Source: Secundilactobacillus pentosiphilus
Lineage (GTDB): Bacteria; Bacillota; Bacilli; Lactobacillales; Lactobacillaceae
Assembly: GCF_002217985.1 (NCBI RefSeq)
Contig: NZ_BCMI01000010.1
Coordinates: 32,844-96,843, forward strand
Reading direction: 5' to 3'
Length of the DNA: 64,000 bases
Shown here in pieces: positions 1 to 7,502 of this stretch. The translations under genes and the position numbers were made by a program. The notes beneath the pieces were generated by a model. It did no database searches and was not told where the DNA came from. It saw nothing but the letters and a program-made list of their open reading frames with translations. Numbering within the stretch: position 1 is the first letter of the stretch; every line of letters begins with the position of its first letter.

Positions 1-60
1 AATAGTAGCAGCTGGTTTCGACCTGCCGCTATTTACATACAAACTGGAGGCAATGCGAAG

Positions 61-360
61 ATGAAGATCTTAACACCAGATACAACAATTTCAGAGGGTC
101 CAGACCGGATGATGGTTGAACATCATTTGTCGATCGTGCGATTGGTTTTACCCAAGGGGTTTACTATTAAACGGCACCGATCAATGATGACGGTAACGGT
201 CGTGGCAATCAAGGGAAAGATTCAGTTCCATACTGACGATGACGTCACTACGCTAGTGCCAGGAAAAGCCGTTGTGATGCAGCCGGGTGAGTTTCACTGG
301 TTAGAAGCACCCGATGAGGCTGGTCAAGTGATGGTGGTTCACGGCGTACTCGCACAGTAG
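61..360 (+). CDS. Small cupin-domain protein
   Basis: A 99-residue protein with the look of a single cupin_2 barrel: a central block with HRSMMTVTVVAIKG (about residues 39-52), then a short beta-strand run ending in PGKAVVMQPGEFHWLEA (about 68-84), the typical second cupin motif with a His in the metal-binding position. Substrate and function are unknown; small stand-alone cupins often bind a metal or a small ligand. The start has GGAGG at 46-50, ten bases upstream of the ATG; another ATG at 53 is followed by a stop after three codons, so 61 is the only sensible start. A terminator follows. The gene lies at the window edge, so any upstream partner is unseen. Confidence 0.75.
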   Translation: MKILTPDTTISEGPDRMMVEHHLSIVRLVLPKGFTIKRHRSMMTVTVVAIKGKIQFHTDDDVTTLVPGKAVVMQPGEFHWLEAPDEAGQVMVVHGVLAQ

Positions 361-393
361 TAATAGTGTTAAAAAGCAGGTTAAATGCACAGC

Positions 394-434
394 AAAAAGA
401 CTCAGGCAATGGTTAAGGTTGTCTGAGTCTTTTT
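394..434. terminator. Bidirectional rho-independent terminator
   Basis: A 16-bp stem (394-409 with 419-434, one G-T pair) around a 9-base loop, with an A-run on the left and a T-run on the right. It sits between the convergent cupin gene and the AI-2E-family gene and can serve both. Confidence 0.85.
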
Positions 435-449
435 GTGTTGCTAACGTTT

Positions 450-1496
450 TTAATTGTTGGTTACAACCTTCTTTTTGCCCTGAGTTTTATCCTTCGTCAA
501 CGTTTTGATCTGCAGGATATCTAAGAAGAAGGTAAAAATCGGCAAGCCGACGATCAATCCCCAAGTCCCAAATAACTTCTCGCTGGCAAGCAGCACGATG
601 AAGGTAAAGAAGGCGGGGAGATGCGTTTTGCTGGACATAAAGCGGGGGTTTAACACGTAAGCTTCCAGTGCGTGGATACAGATGATCATGATGATAATGG
701 CAATCACGCTTTGCCAGCCGCCAACGGCATAGGCAACCATTGATAATGGCACGACGGAAATCAACGCTCCTGCCACGGGAATCAAAGAGAGTAAGAAGAC
801 CATGATTGCGAGCCCTGGGACGTTGGGAATCTTCATGAACAGCAACGTTACACTGGTGATGGCGGTGTTAACTAAGGCAATGAAAATTTGCGCTTCAATG
901 ACAACACCAAAGGTATTAATGAATTTTTCGGCAAAGAACTTGATATCACCAAACAGCCAACCAAGTGGCGAGCTTAAGAAATTGCGGCCAAAAGCGTTTA
1001 ATTCATCAAATTCCGAGGTGTAAAAGAAACTCAGGATGAGCGACAGCACGAAGGTGATCCCCATGGTGGTGATGCTGCCGACATAGGTGAATAGGGCGCT
1101 GACACCTGATTCAATCTGGGTGGAGACGTGCATCTGCTTGAGATTGGTCATCAGCCAGTTAATGTCAGCATTGCTAGCAGCGGACTTGCTGTCATAAAAG
1201 GACGTGACGGACTTAACCAGTGAGATCGACTGCTTGGCGATTTCCGGTACAAAGTGAATGATGCCGTAGCCGATCAATCCGAAAATTAAGAGGTAGATCG
1301 GCGCCACCACGATGATTGGCTTGACTGAAAAATGACGTCTCACAAATTGAATCGCCTTGATCACGAGAAACGAAAAGATAAACGTCAGCAAAATGGTACT
1401 CATAACGCTGCGGACCAGCCAAAGCAATAAGATCAATGCCAGTAAAACGGTCGTCCGGCGTAAAACGATGTTGTCAGTAAATTTTTTATAAGTCAT
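450..1496 (-). CDS. AI-2E family transporter (PerM/YdiK type membrane protein)
   Basis: A 348-residue integral membrane protein of the AI-2E/PerM superfamily. It has a hydrophobic N-terminal hairpin (about residues 15-50), a further membrane segment near 60-80, a central soluble stretch, and four to five C-terminal membrane helices, with the family-type motif NVPGLAIMVFLLSLIPVAG in the second half and a HALEAYVLNPRFMS motif that matches the conserved end of these proteins. The C-terminus is a basic tail. Members have been linked to autoinducer export or sodium/proton exchange, but the substrate of this one cannot be told. It is monocistronic and divergent from the MarR gene; its start has a G-rich SD just upstream. 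Family assignment is firm, function is not. Confidence 0.85.
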   Translation of the reverse strand: MTYKKFTDNIVLRRTTVLLALILLLWLVRSVMSTILLTFIFSFLVIKAIQFVRRHFSVKPIIVVAPIYLLIFGLIGYGIIHFVPEIAKQSISLVKSVTSFYDSKSAASNADINWLMTNLKQMHVSTQIESGVSALFTYVGSITTMGITFVLSLILSFFYTSEFDELNAFGRNFLSSPLGWLFGDIKFFAEKFINTFGVVIEAQIFIALVNTAITSVTLLFMKIPNVPGLAIMVFLLSLIPVAGALISVVPLSMVAYAVGGWQSVIAIIIMIICIHALEAYVLNPRFMSSKTHLPAFFTFIVLLASEKLFGTWGLIVGLPIFTFFLDILQIKTLTKDKTQGKKKVVTNN

Positions 1497-1564
1497 AAGC
1501 TCCCCCTAATGTCACTAAAATTTCACAACAGTAAAGATAACACAACTTGGCAGAAAAGAATATC

Positions 1565-1593
1565 TTGATTTTAGTACGAAATCAGACTAAGAT
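1565..1593 (+). promoter_or_regulatory. Promoter of the MarR-ABC exporter operon
   Basis: TTGATT (1565-1570) and TAAGAT (1588-1593) are separated by 17 bases, about 42 bases before the MarR start codon. Each hexamer is 4/6 or better against the sigma-A consensus. Confidence 0.55.
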
Positions 1594-1620
1594 AAAGCAA
1601 ATAGTCCGAAAACGGACAAA
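1571..1620 (+). promoter_or_regulatory. Two tandem operator-like repeats
   Basis: The 20-mers at 1571-1590 and 1601-1620 agree at 15 of 20 positions and start exactly 30 bp apart. Both contain an inverted repeat; in the second copy it is GTCCG-4-CGGAC (1604-1617). The first copy covers the spacer and -10, the second the transcription start region, as expected for autorepression by the MarR protein encoded just downstream. The binding itself is inference. Confidence 0.5.
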
Positions 1621-1634
1621 AAGGAGAAATACCG

Positions 1635-2087
1635 ATGACTTTAGACGAGCAAATTGGCGCCATTAATCAACTATCACGAGAAATCGATCAAACTTACCAT
1701 AATATCGCGCAGCATTTTAAACTATCAGACAACATTTTCTGGATTTTTTACATCATCTACAGCAGTGAGGGAGAAATCACGCAATCTGATTTGAGCCAGA
1801 AATGGTCCTATTCAAAGCAGACCGTGAACTCGTCCACGTCAACCATGGTCAAGCGGGGCTGGGTTACCTTAGATTTACTACCGGACTCTCGCAAAAGTAA
1901 GGCGATTCATCTTACTGAGGCTGGTCGTGAACTTTGTGAAAAAGCAATTGGCACCACTCGTCAGATCGAACAGCACGCTTATTCCCATCTCAGTTCTGAA
2001 AAGCTGGATCAGTTTATCGACCTGTTCAAAGTGATGAACACGCACTTTGATGAAGAACAGCAACAGATGCTGGGTGCTGATAAGTAA
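1635..2087 (+). CDS. MarR family transcriptional regulator
   Basis: A 150-residue winged-helix regulator. The DNA-binding core is visible at about residues 48-90 (QSDLSQKWSYSKQTVNSSTS as recognition region, then a wing with DSRKSKAIHLTEAGREL), flanked by helices that form the MarR dimer interface. MarR proteins repress nearby genes and release DNA on binding small phenolic or drug-like ligands. It is followed 30 bases later by a two-gene ABC exporter, and two tandem operator-like repeats lie over its promoter, so the simplest reading is an autoregulated drug-response operon. The AAGGAG before the ATG supports the start. Confidence 0.88.
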   Translation: MTLDEQIGAINQLSREIDQTYHNIAQHFKLSDNIFWIFYIIYSSEGEITQSDLSQKWSYSKQTVNSSTSTMVKRGWVTLDLLPDSRKSKAIHLTEAGRELCEKAIGTTRQIEQHAYSHLSSEKLDQFIDLFKVMNTHFDEEQQQMLGADK

Positions 2088-2117
2088 TAGGAATATTTCA
2101 CGATAAGGAGAATGCCG

Positions 2118-3851
2118 ATGACCAAATTAATCACGTTTTTAAAGCCGTACCGCACGCGAATCACGGTGATGCTGATGCTGCTCTTCGCGCAGACTTTGGG
2201 GACGCTATATTTACCGACCTTAACAGCTGACATTATCAACTCCGGCATCATTAAAGGTAAGTTGAACGTGGTCTGGATGACTGGCGGCATGATGTTAGTG
2301 GTGGCCTTTATTGCAGCTGTGGCAGCAGTGTGGGGAACCTACTTGTCAACCACTGTGGCGACGCACTTGGGGCAAGATATTCGCAGCCGGTTGTTTCGCC
2401 GGGTTCAATCGTTTTCCACCAACGATTTCAACCGGTTTGGGGCCGCGTCGTTGATCACCAGAAGCACCAACGACGTTACGCAGGTTCAGCAGGCGTTTTC
2501 CATCATCGTCCAAATGCTATTGCCAGCACCCTTTATGACGGTGGCTGGGCTGATCCTGGCCTTTTCGAAGGACCGGCTATTAGCTTTTATGCTGCTGGGT
2601 TTCATGATCGTGATCTTGGTTGCCATGGCGTTAGTCGCCAAGAAGATCGGGCCGCTGTTTGAACGGCTGCAAAAACAGCTCGATAAAATCAACCAAACGG
2701 TGCGGGAGCGCATCATTGGGGTGCGGGTCATTCGGGCGTTCAACCAAACGCAGGCTGAAACTAAGAAAACTAACCAAACGTTTGAGGTTTACGGTTCAAC
2801 AGCCATTAAAGCCAACAAAATCTTTGCCATTTTACTGCCTTTGGTGATGCTGATGATGAATCTGTTAACGGTGTTGTTCATCTGGTTTGGCGGTCAGCAA
2901 GTGGTTTCCGGCAACATGGCGATCGGCGACATCATGGCAATGATCGAATACGCTGTGCTGACGTTGATGTATTTACTGATGGGCGTGGCGGTGTTCTTAT
3001 TTATTCCACGGGCGCAAACCTGTGCGAAGCGAATCCACGCCGTACTCTCCGTACAACCGGAATTAACGGAGCAAGCGCTCCAGCCACAGATCTCAGCTGA
3101 GAATAAGCAGGCAAAAGTTGTGTTTGACCACGTAACTTTTAGTTATAAAGGCGCTGAACAGCCGGTTTTGCAGGACGTTAATTTTACCCTGAAGAAGGGC
3201 CAGACCACTGCCATCATTGGGAGTACTGGTGCTGGTAAATCAACGCTTATTCACTTACTGATGCGGCTGTACGATGCACAATCGGGGCGAATCCTGGTGG
3301 ATGGCCGTGACGTGCAGTCTTACGAGTTATCAGATCTGCGCACCAAACTGGGGGTCGTGCCGCAAAAGGCATTCTTGTTCAGCGGTACGATTGCTACTAA
3401 TTTGAAACACGGCAATCCGGTCGCAAGTGTCGAAGACATGCATCATGCCGCTGCCGTAGCACAAATCGACGACTTTATTCGGGCTGATCCGAGAGGGTTA
3501 GATCAGCCAGTTGATAAGGGCGGTACTAATTTTTCTGGCGGACAGCGGCAACGGTTGGCGATTGCGCGGGCGATTATCAAACACCCTGAAATCTACGTCT
3601 TTGACGACAGCTTTTCCGCACTGGACTTTAAAACAGATGCCAAGTTACGGGCGGCATTGAAAGCCGAAGTTCATGACAGCGCCACGCTGATCATTGCTCA
3701 GCGAATCAGTACCATTATTGATGCTGACCAGATTATTGTGCTGGACGAAGGACGCATCGTGGGAATTGGGACTCATAGCGAGTTGATGCAGACGTGTCAG
3801 GTTTATCAGCAGATTGCCCGGTCACAATTTAGTGAGGAGGAGCTTGCCTAA
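2118..3851 (+). CDS. Heterodimeric ABC multidrug exporter, degenerate-site subunit
   Basis: A 577-residue half transporter: six membrane helices (about residues 1-310) followed by a nucleotide-binding domain with Walker A GSTGAGKST (near 367), canonical C-loop NFSGGQ (near 472) and Walker B YVFDDSFSALD. The catalytic Glu after Walker B is Asp and the switch His is Gln (IIAQRIS), the marks of the catalytically degenerate partner in BmrCD/LmrCD-type heterodimers. The next gene supplies the complementary features. I chose ATG 2118 because AAGGAG at 2105-2110 is seven bases away; the in-frame ATG at 2112 is too close. It probably exports hydrophobic compounds from the membrane; the substrate is unknown. 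Confidence 0.88.
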   Translation: MTKLITFLKPYRTRITVMLMLLFAQTLGTLYLPTLTADIINSGIIKGKLNVVWMTGGMMLVVAFIAAVAAVWGTYLSTTVATHLGQDIRSRLFRRVQSFSTNDFNRFGAASLITRSTNDVTQVQQAFSIIVQMLLPAPFMTVAGLILAFSKDRLLAFMLLGFMIVILVAMALVAKKIGPLFERLQKQLDKINQTVRERIIGVRVIRAFNQTQAETKKTNQTFEVYGSTAIKANKIFAILLPLVMLMMNLLTVLFIWFGGQQVVSGNMAIGDIMAMIEYAVLTLMYLLMGVAVFLFIPRAQTCAKRIHAVLSVQPELTEQALQPQISAENKQAKVVFDHVTFSYKGAEQPVLQDVNFTLKKGQTTAIIGSTGAGKSTLIHLLMRLYDAQSGRILVDGRDVQSYELSDLRTKLGVVPQKAFLFSGTIATNLKHGNPVASVEDMHHAAAVAQIDDFIRADPRGLDQPVDKGGTNFSGGQRQRLAIARAIIKHPEIYVFDDSFSALDFKTDAKLRAALKAEVHDSATLIIAQRISTIIDADQIIVLDEGRIVGIGTHSELMQTCQVYQQIARSQFSEEELA

Positions 3852-5659
3852 TGGAAACGATTATTTCAAAACCACGTCAGATCAAAGCAACGACGCGCCG
3901 TTTCCTTAAGGACCTTTTGAGGCAAAAATGGCAGTTAATTACCGTGATTATTTGCTTAACGTTATCAACCGTGTGTACCCTGGCAAGCCCAATGCTGATG
4001 GGGCAGGCAATTGATCAAATTGCTACAGGTATTTCACGTGCCGCTAAAACGGGCGCTCACTTTTCAGTCAGCGTAAAAACACTCGGGACAATTGTGCTTG
4101 CACTGTTGGCGGCATACTTATTGAGCGCGCTATTTAGTTATTTTTCGCAGCTTATTTTAGCCAGTGTTGCCCAACGGCTAACCTTGATGCTGCGAAAACG
4201 AATCAGCGATAAATTAAACCGGTTGCCGCTCAACTATTACGATAACCATCAAACGGGTGACACTTTAAGCCGGGTCACCAACGACTTGGAAAGAATTGCG
4301 GACACTTTACAGGAATCGCTGGAACAGGCCTTTACCTCAATCATCATGATTATTGGTGCTTTTGGGCTAATGTTCATGATCAGTCCTAGTTTGACGCTGA
4401 TTGCGTTGCTCACCATCATTGCCAGCATTGTGGCCGCGACCATCGTTTCCAGCAAAACGAACCGTTACTATGCTGATAATCAAGCGGCTTTGGGGAAATT
4501 AAACGCCAACATTGAAGAAGCCTTTACTGGTGATCAAGTCATCAAAGCCTTTAATTTACAGCCCGAAGTTATTCAAACAAATAATGAATTGAACGCGCGA
4601 CTGCAAAAAGCAGCCACTAAAGCACAGTTTGTGACCTATGCCATCAATCCGCTAATTCGGTTCATGAGCACGTTGGGTTACGTAGTGATTGCCGTACGTG
4701 GTGCACTATTAGTTATCGATGGCCGGATCACCATTGGGGACATTCAAGCCGTTTTTCAATACGTTAATCAAGTGTCAGAGCCAGTAACTGAGCTCGCTTA
4801 TACGATGAATACGTTGCAAGGGGCGGTGGCTTCGGCGGAACGGGTTTATGAAATTGAAGACGCACTGGAAGAAAGCGCGGATGATAAAACACCCGTTTCT
4901 GTTCACCGTCCAGTAAGCGGGAACGTGGCCTTTAAGCACGTTCGTTTCGGTTACGAGGAAGGCCAGATTCTGATGCAAGACATTAACTTTACCGCTAAAG
5001 TCGGCAGCAAAATCGCCATTGTAGGACCGACTGGTGCAGGGAAAACGACCTTGATTAATTTACTGATGCGGTTTTACGAACTCCAGGGCGGCCAAATCAC
5101 CATTGACGGTGTTGATATTAAAACCATGAGGCGCAGTGAACTGCACAGTTTATTTGGAATGGTTTTGCAGGAAACCTGGTTATTTAACGGGTCCATCGCT
5201 GATAATATCGCCTATGGCAGACCTGACGCTACCTTAGCGGAAATTAAAGCTGCTGCTAAAGCAGCACGGGTGGATCATTTTATCAATACTTTGTCTCAAG
5301 GCTACGATACGATTTTAAACGGTGATCAGACTGCTGTTTCCGTTGGTCAAAAACAACTCTTGACGATTGCCAGAACGATTCTGGCAGATCCCAAAATTTT
5401 GATTTTGGATGAAGCCACTTCCAGTGTTGATACCAGAACGGAGATTGAAATTCAAAAAGCAATGGATAAACTGATGCAGGGCAGAACCAGTTTTGTGATT
5501 GCCCACCGGCTCTCAACCATCAAAGATGCAGATCTCATTTTAGTGATGAACGAAGGCACCATCATCGAACAGGGAACGCATCAAAGCTTGTTGCAACAAA
5601 ACGGTTTTTATGCTGACCTTTATCGAAGTCAGTTTGCAGTTAAGACAACGGGGGCTTAG
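3851..5659 (+). CDS. Heterodimeric ABC multidrug exporter, catalytic subunit
   Basis: A 602-residue half transporter, its ATG sharing one base with the stop of the upstream subunit (TAATG), so the two are translationally coupled. Six membrane helices precede an ATPase domain with Walker A GPTGAGKTT (near 392), Walker B ILILDEATSSVD with the catalytic Glu, and switch His in VIAHRLST. Its own C-loop is VSVGQ rather than SGGQ. Combined with the partner, one ATP site (Walker A/B here, C-loop of the partner) is complete and the other is doubly degenerate, the arrangement known from LmrCD and BmrCD. Function as a multidrug-type exporter is inferred from family and from the MarR gene upstream. Confidence 0.88.
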   Translation: METIISKPRQIKATTRRFLKDLLRQKWQLITVIICLTLSTVCTLASPMLMGQAIDQIATGISRAAKTGAHFSVSVKTLGTIVLALLAAYLLSALFSYFSQLILASVAQRLTLMLRKRISDKLNRLPLNYYDNHQTGDTLSRVTNDLERIADTLQESLEQAFTSIIMIIGAFGLMFMISPSLTLIALLTIIASIVAATIVSSKTNRYYADNQAALGKLNANIEEAFTGDQVIKAFNLQPEVIQTNNELNARLQKAATKAQFVTYAINPLIRFMSTLGYVVIAVRGALLVIDGRITIGDIQAVFQYVNQVSEPVTELAYTMNTLQGAVASAERVYEIEDALEESADDKTPVSVHRPVSGNVAFKHVRFGYEEGQILMQDINFTAKVGSKIAIVGPTGAGKTTLINLLMRFYELQGGQITIDGVDIKTMRRSELHSLFGMVLQETWLFNGSIADNIAYGRPDATLAEIKAAAKAARVDHFINTLSQGYDTILNGDQTAVSVGQKQLLTIARTILADPKILILDEATSSVDTRTEIEIQKAMDKLMQGRTSFVIAHRLSTIKDADLILVMNEGTIIEQGTHQSLLQQNGFYADLYRSQFAVKTTGA

Positions 5660-5693
5660 AACCTAATCATTTGGAAGTGAAGGAGTTGGTAGA

Positions 5694-5926
5694 TTGAAAG
5701 TGACGATTTTGCTAGTAGAGGACGAGGAGGGCTTAAAGTTCTACATGAAGTCTGAGCTGGTCGAATTGGTTGAAGAAGTACCACTTCTAATCCATTTCAG
5801 ATCGATAATTACCTTTAGAAGCCGGTTGAAAGGCAAGCGGATCAAAGCTATGAAAAACAGGCAGGTGATTATCGAATGAACAATGCCTATGTTGCCAAAA
5901 AATGGCAGCCAGAAATTGTTAAGTAA
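5694..5926 (+). pseudogene. Decayed small gene of unknown origin
   Basis: A TTG with AAGGAG ten bases upstream opens a 61-codon frame beginning KVTILLVEDEEGLKFYM. The frame then looks scrambled, while a second frame (about 5776-5926) reads plausible protein, ending YRMNNAYVAKKWQPEIVK, interrupted by a TAG near 5817. The pattern fits one gene broken by a frameshift and a stop. I do not recognise the parent protein. The start has a weak likeness to response-regulator receiver N-termini, which may be chance. It sits between the ABC exporter operon and the GNAT gene. Confidence 0.35.
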
Positions 5927-5946
5927 CTAGTATTAGGAGGATGAAT

Positions 5947-6573
5947 ATGATTCGGAAGCTGACAATGAGACCGTTAGAAAGACGTGATGTTGCTAAGCTA
6001 GTGACAATTGTTGAACGGGTTTGGGATTTTAGCGGCGACCGTGACATTAAAGAAAACCACCGGCTTACTAACGTTTTTTTAAAGGCTTGTTTAGTGCGGC
6101 AGAATTATGCACAGGTGGCGTTGTGGAATGACGAGGTCGTTGGCGTTATTCTGGCTGAAACGAAGTATTTAAAGAAGTGGCAAATTGGTGATTTCTTGAG
6201 ATTAGGTTTAGCCCAATTACCTTTGTCATTCAGCACTGAAGGGCGACAAAGTTTAAGTCTGCTCAAAAAGAACCGGGAGATCGATAAGCGGTTGCTGACC
6301 AACTTCAATCAACGCGAATACACCGGGGAAATCGTTTTGCTAGTGGTGGACCCAGCCTACCAGAATCTAGGTATCGGGAGGCAATTGTTAGGATCAGTTG
6401 CCAGTCACTGGAAACAGGTTCCCGTATCGCATTATTATCTGTTTGCCGACACGGCTTGTAATTACCAGTTTTATCAGCTGATGGGCCTAATGGAAGAACG
6501 GAAGCTTTTGGTCAGATTTGACCAGCAATTCAAATTGACTTTTTTTCTGTATACCGGTGAACTGAACAATTGA
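5947..6573 (+). CDS. GNAT family N-acetyltransferase
   Basis: A 208-residue protein with the GNAT fold: the acetyl-CoA binding loop is seen as VVDPAYQNLGIGRQLL (about residues 135-150), preceded by the beta strand GEIVLL and followed by a helix and the C-terminal strand-helix with ADTACNYQFYQLMG. The N-terminal half (MRPLERRDVAKLVTIVERVW) is the usual helix 1 region. The acceptor substrate is unknown; similar stand-alone proteins in lactobacilli acetylate small amines or peptides. ATG 5947 is preferred over 5941 because AGGAGG at 5935-5940 would touch the latter. A terminator lies downstream. Confidence 0.82.
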   Translation: MIRKLTMRPLERRDVAKLVTIVERVWDFSGDRDIKENHRLTNVFLKACLVRQNYAQVALWNDEVVGVILAETKYLKKWQIGDFLRLGLAQLPLSFSTEGRQSLSLLKKNREIDKRLLTNFNQREYTGEIVLLVVDPAYQNLGIGRQLLGSVASHWKQVPVSHYYLFADTACNYQFYQLMGLMEERKLLVRFDQQFKLTFFLYTGELNN

Positions 6574-6625
6574 TAGCTTATCGAGACTTTACGTATGTTG
6601 TCAATCAACCAAAATACGACTCAGT

Positions 6626-6664
6626 AAAACGGGAAACAAAAGACTAGCAGTTTCCCGTTTTGAT
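6626..6664 (+). terminator. Terminator after the GNAT gene
   Basis: A 12-bp perfect stem (6626-6637 with 6650-6661) with a 12-base loop, ending in a short T-run. Confidence 0.75.
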
Positions 6665-6766
6665 GTGTATAACGGTCTTGCTGTCTCAAAGTAGCAACTT
6701 GAACTTTTAAATGAGGTGGTGAGTACTTGTCAGCCATCATCAATGGCGGAGACACGTTCATTAGGT

Positions 6767-6793
6767 GTGAAGCGCTTTCAAGCTTGCTATAAT
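6767..6793 (+). promoter_or_regulatory. Extended -10 promoter with a cre-like site
   Basis: TGCTATAAT (6785-6793) is an extended -10 element 29 bases before the acetyltransferase start. Directly upstream, 6767-6780 reads GTGAAGCGCTTTCA, 11 of 14 matches to the catabolite-responsive element consensus, with all mismatches at the left end. CcpA control is only a possibility. Confidence 0.4.
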
Positions 6794-6821
6794 GAAACGT
6801 AGAAGACCAGGAGGCGGTTAT

Positions 6822-7430
6822 ATGACCGATGATATGCACAATGGGAACCTTTACTTACCAATGGATAAGGCCATCTTAAAAGTCCAAGAAGCGGCTCAAG
6901 AACTGCAATACGACTATAATCAAACCCGGCCGAGTGACCACGAAAAGCGTGGCAAGCTGCTTAAACGGATGTTTGCTGAAATCGGTGAAGAAACTTATAT
7001 TGAACCGCCACTGCACGCTAATTGGGGCGGTCACTTTATGCATTTTGGCAACCACATTTTTGCTAACTATAATTTAACTGCGGTAGATGACACCAGTATC
7101 TACGTTGGTGATCACACCATGTTTGGTCCGAACGTGATCTTAGCTTCAGGGACCCACCCGGTTTTGCCGGCGTTACGCGAAAAAGAGTACCAGTATAATT
7201 TACCGATCAAAATTGGTCGTAATTGCTGGTTAGGTGCCGGCGCAATCGTACTGCCAGGAGTGACCATTGGCGATAATACGGTGATCGGTGCCGGCAGCGT
7301 TGTGACGCAGGATGTGCCGGCAAACGTTGTGGCAGTCGGCAATCCGTGTCGGGTCATGCGGGCAATTAATGCACGTGACCAGCAGTATTACGACCGGCAG
7401 CGAAAAATTGATTGGTCGAAAATTCAGTAG
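6822..7430 (+). CDS. Maltose/galactoside O-acetyltransferase family protein
   Basis: A 202-residue left-handed beta-helix acetyltransferase of the Maa/LacA (NodL) group. The N-terminal helical cap carries KRGKLLKRMFAEIGEETYIEPP, the catalytic His lies in LASGTHPVLP (near residue 110), and the hexapeptide coils end with WLGAGAIVLPGVTIGDNTV and VVAVGNPCRV. These enzymes move acetyl from acetyl-CoA to the 6-OH of a sugar; which sugar is not visible. ATG 6822 is chosen because AGGAGG (6809-6814) lies seven bases before it. The gene is single and is followed by a terminator shared with the convergent oxidase gene. Confidence 0.88.
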   Translation: MTDDMHNGNLYLPMDKAILKVQEAAQELQYDYNQTRPSDHEKRGKLLKRMFAEIGEETYIEPPLHANWGGHFMHFGNHIFANYNLTAVDDTSIYVGDHTMFGPNVILASGTHPVLPALREKEYQYNLPIKIGRNCWLGAGAIVLPGVTIGDNTVIGAGSVVTQDVPANVVAVGNPCRVMRAINARDQQYYDRQRKIDWSKIQ

Positions 7431-7444
7431 GAAGAAACGGGGAT

Positions 7445-7485
7445 ACAAAAAGACGTTCAATCGTGTGATTGAACGCCCTTTGTAT
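7445..7485. terminator. Bidirectional terminator
   Basis: CGTTCAATC (7454-7462) pairs with GATTGAACG (7467-7475) around GTGT, flanked by imperfectly matching ACAAA and TTTGT runs. It lies between the convergent acetyltransferase and multicopper oxidase genes. Confidence 0.6.
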
Positions 7486-7502
7486 TTTATGAATGCAGCA
7501 GA

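Noticed and set aside
1..33. A weak hairpin at the window start (AATAG with CTATT and GCAG with CTGC).
   Set aside because: The stem is interrupted, lacks a T-run, and its upstream context is cut off.
6621..6839. A 72-codon minus-strand frame.
   Set aside because: It covers a terminator and the promoter and SD of the acetyltransferase gene and lacks an SD.
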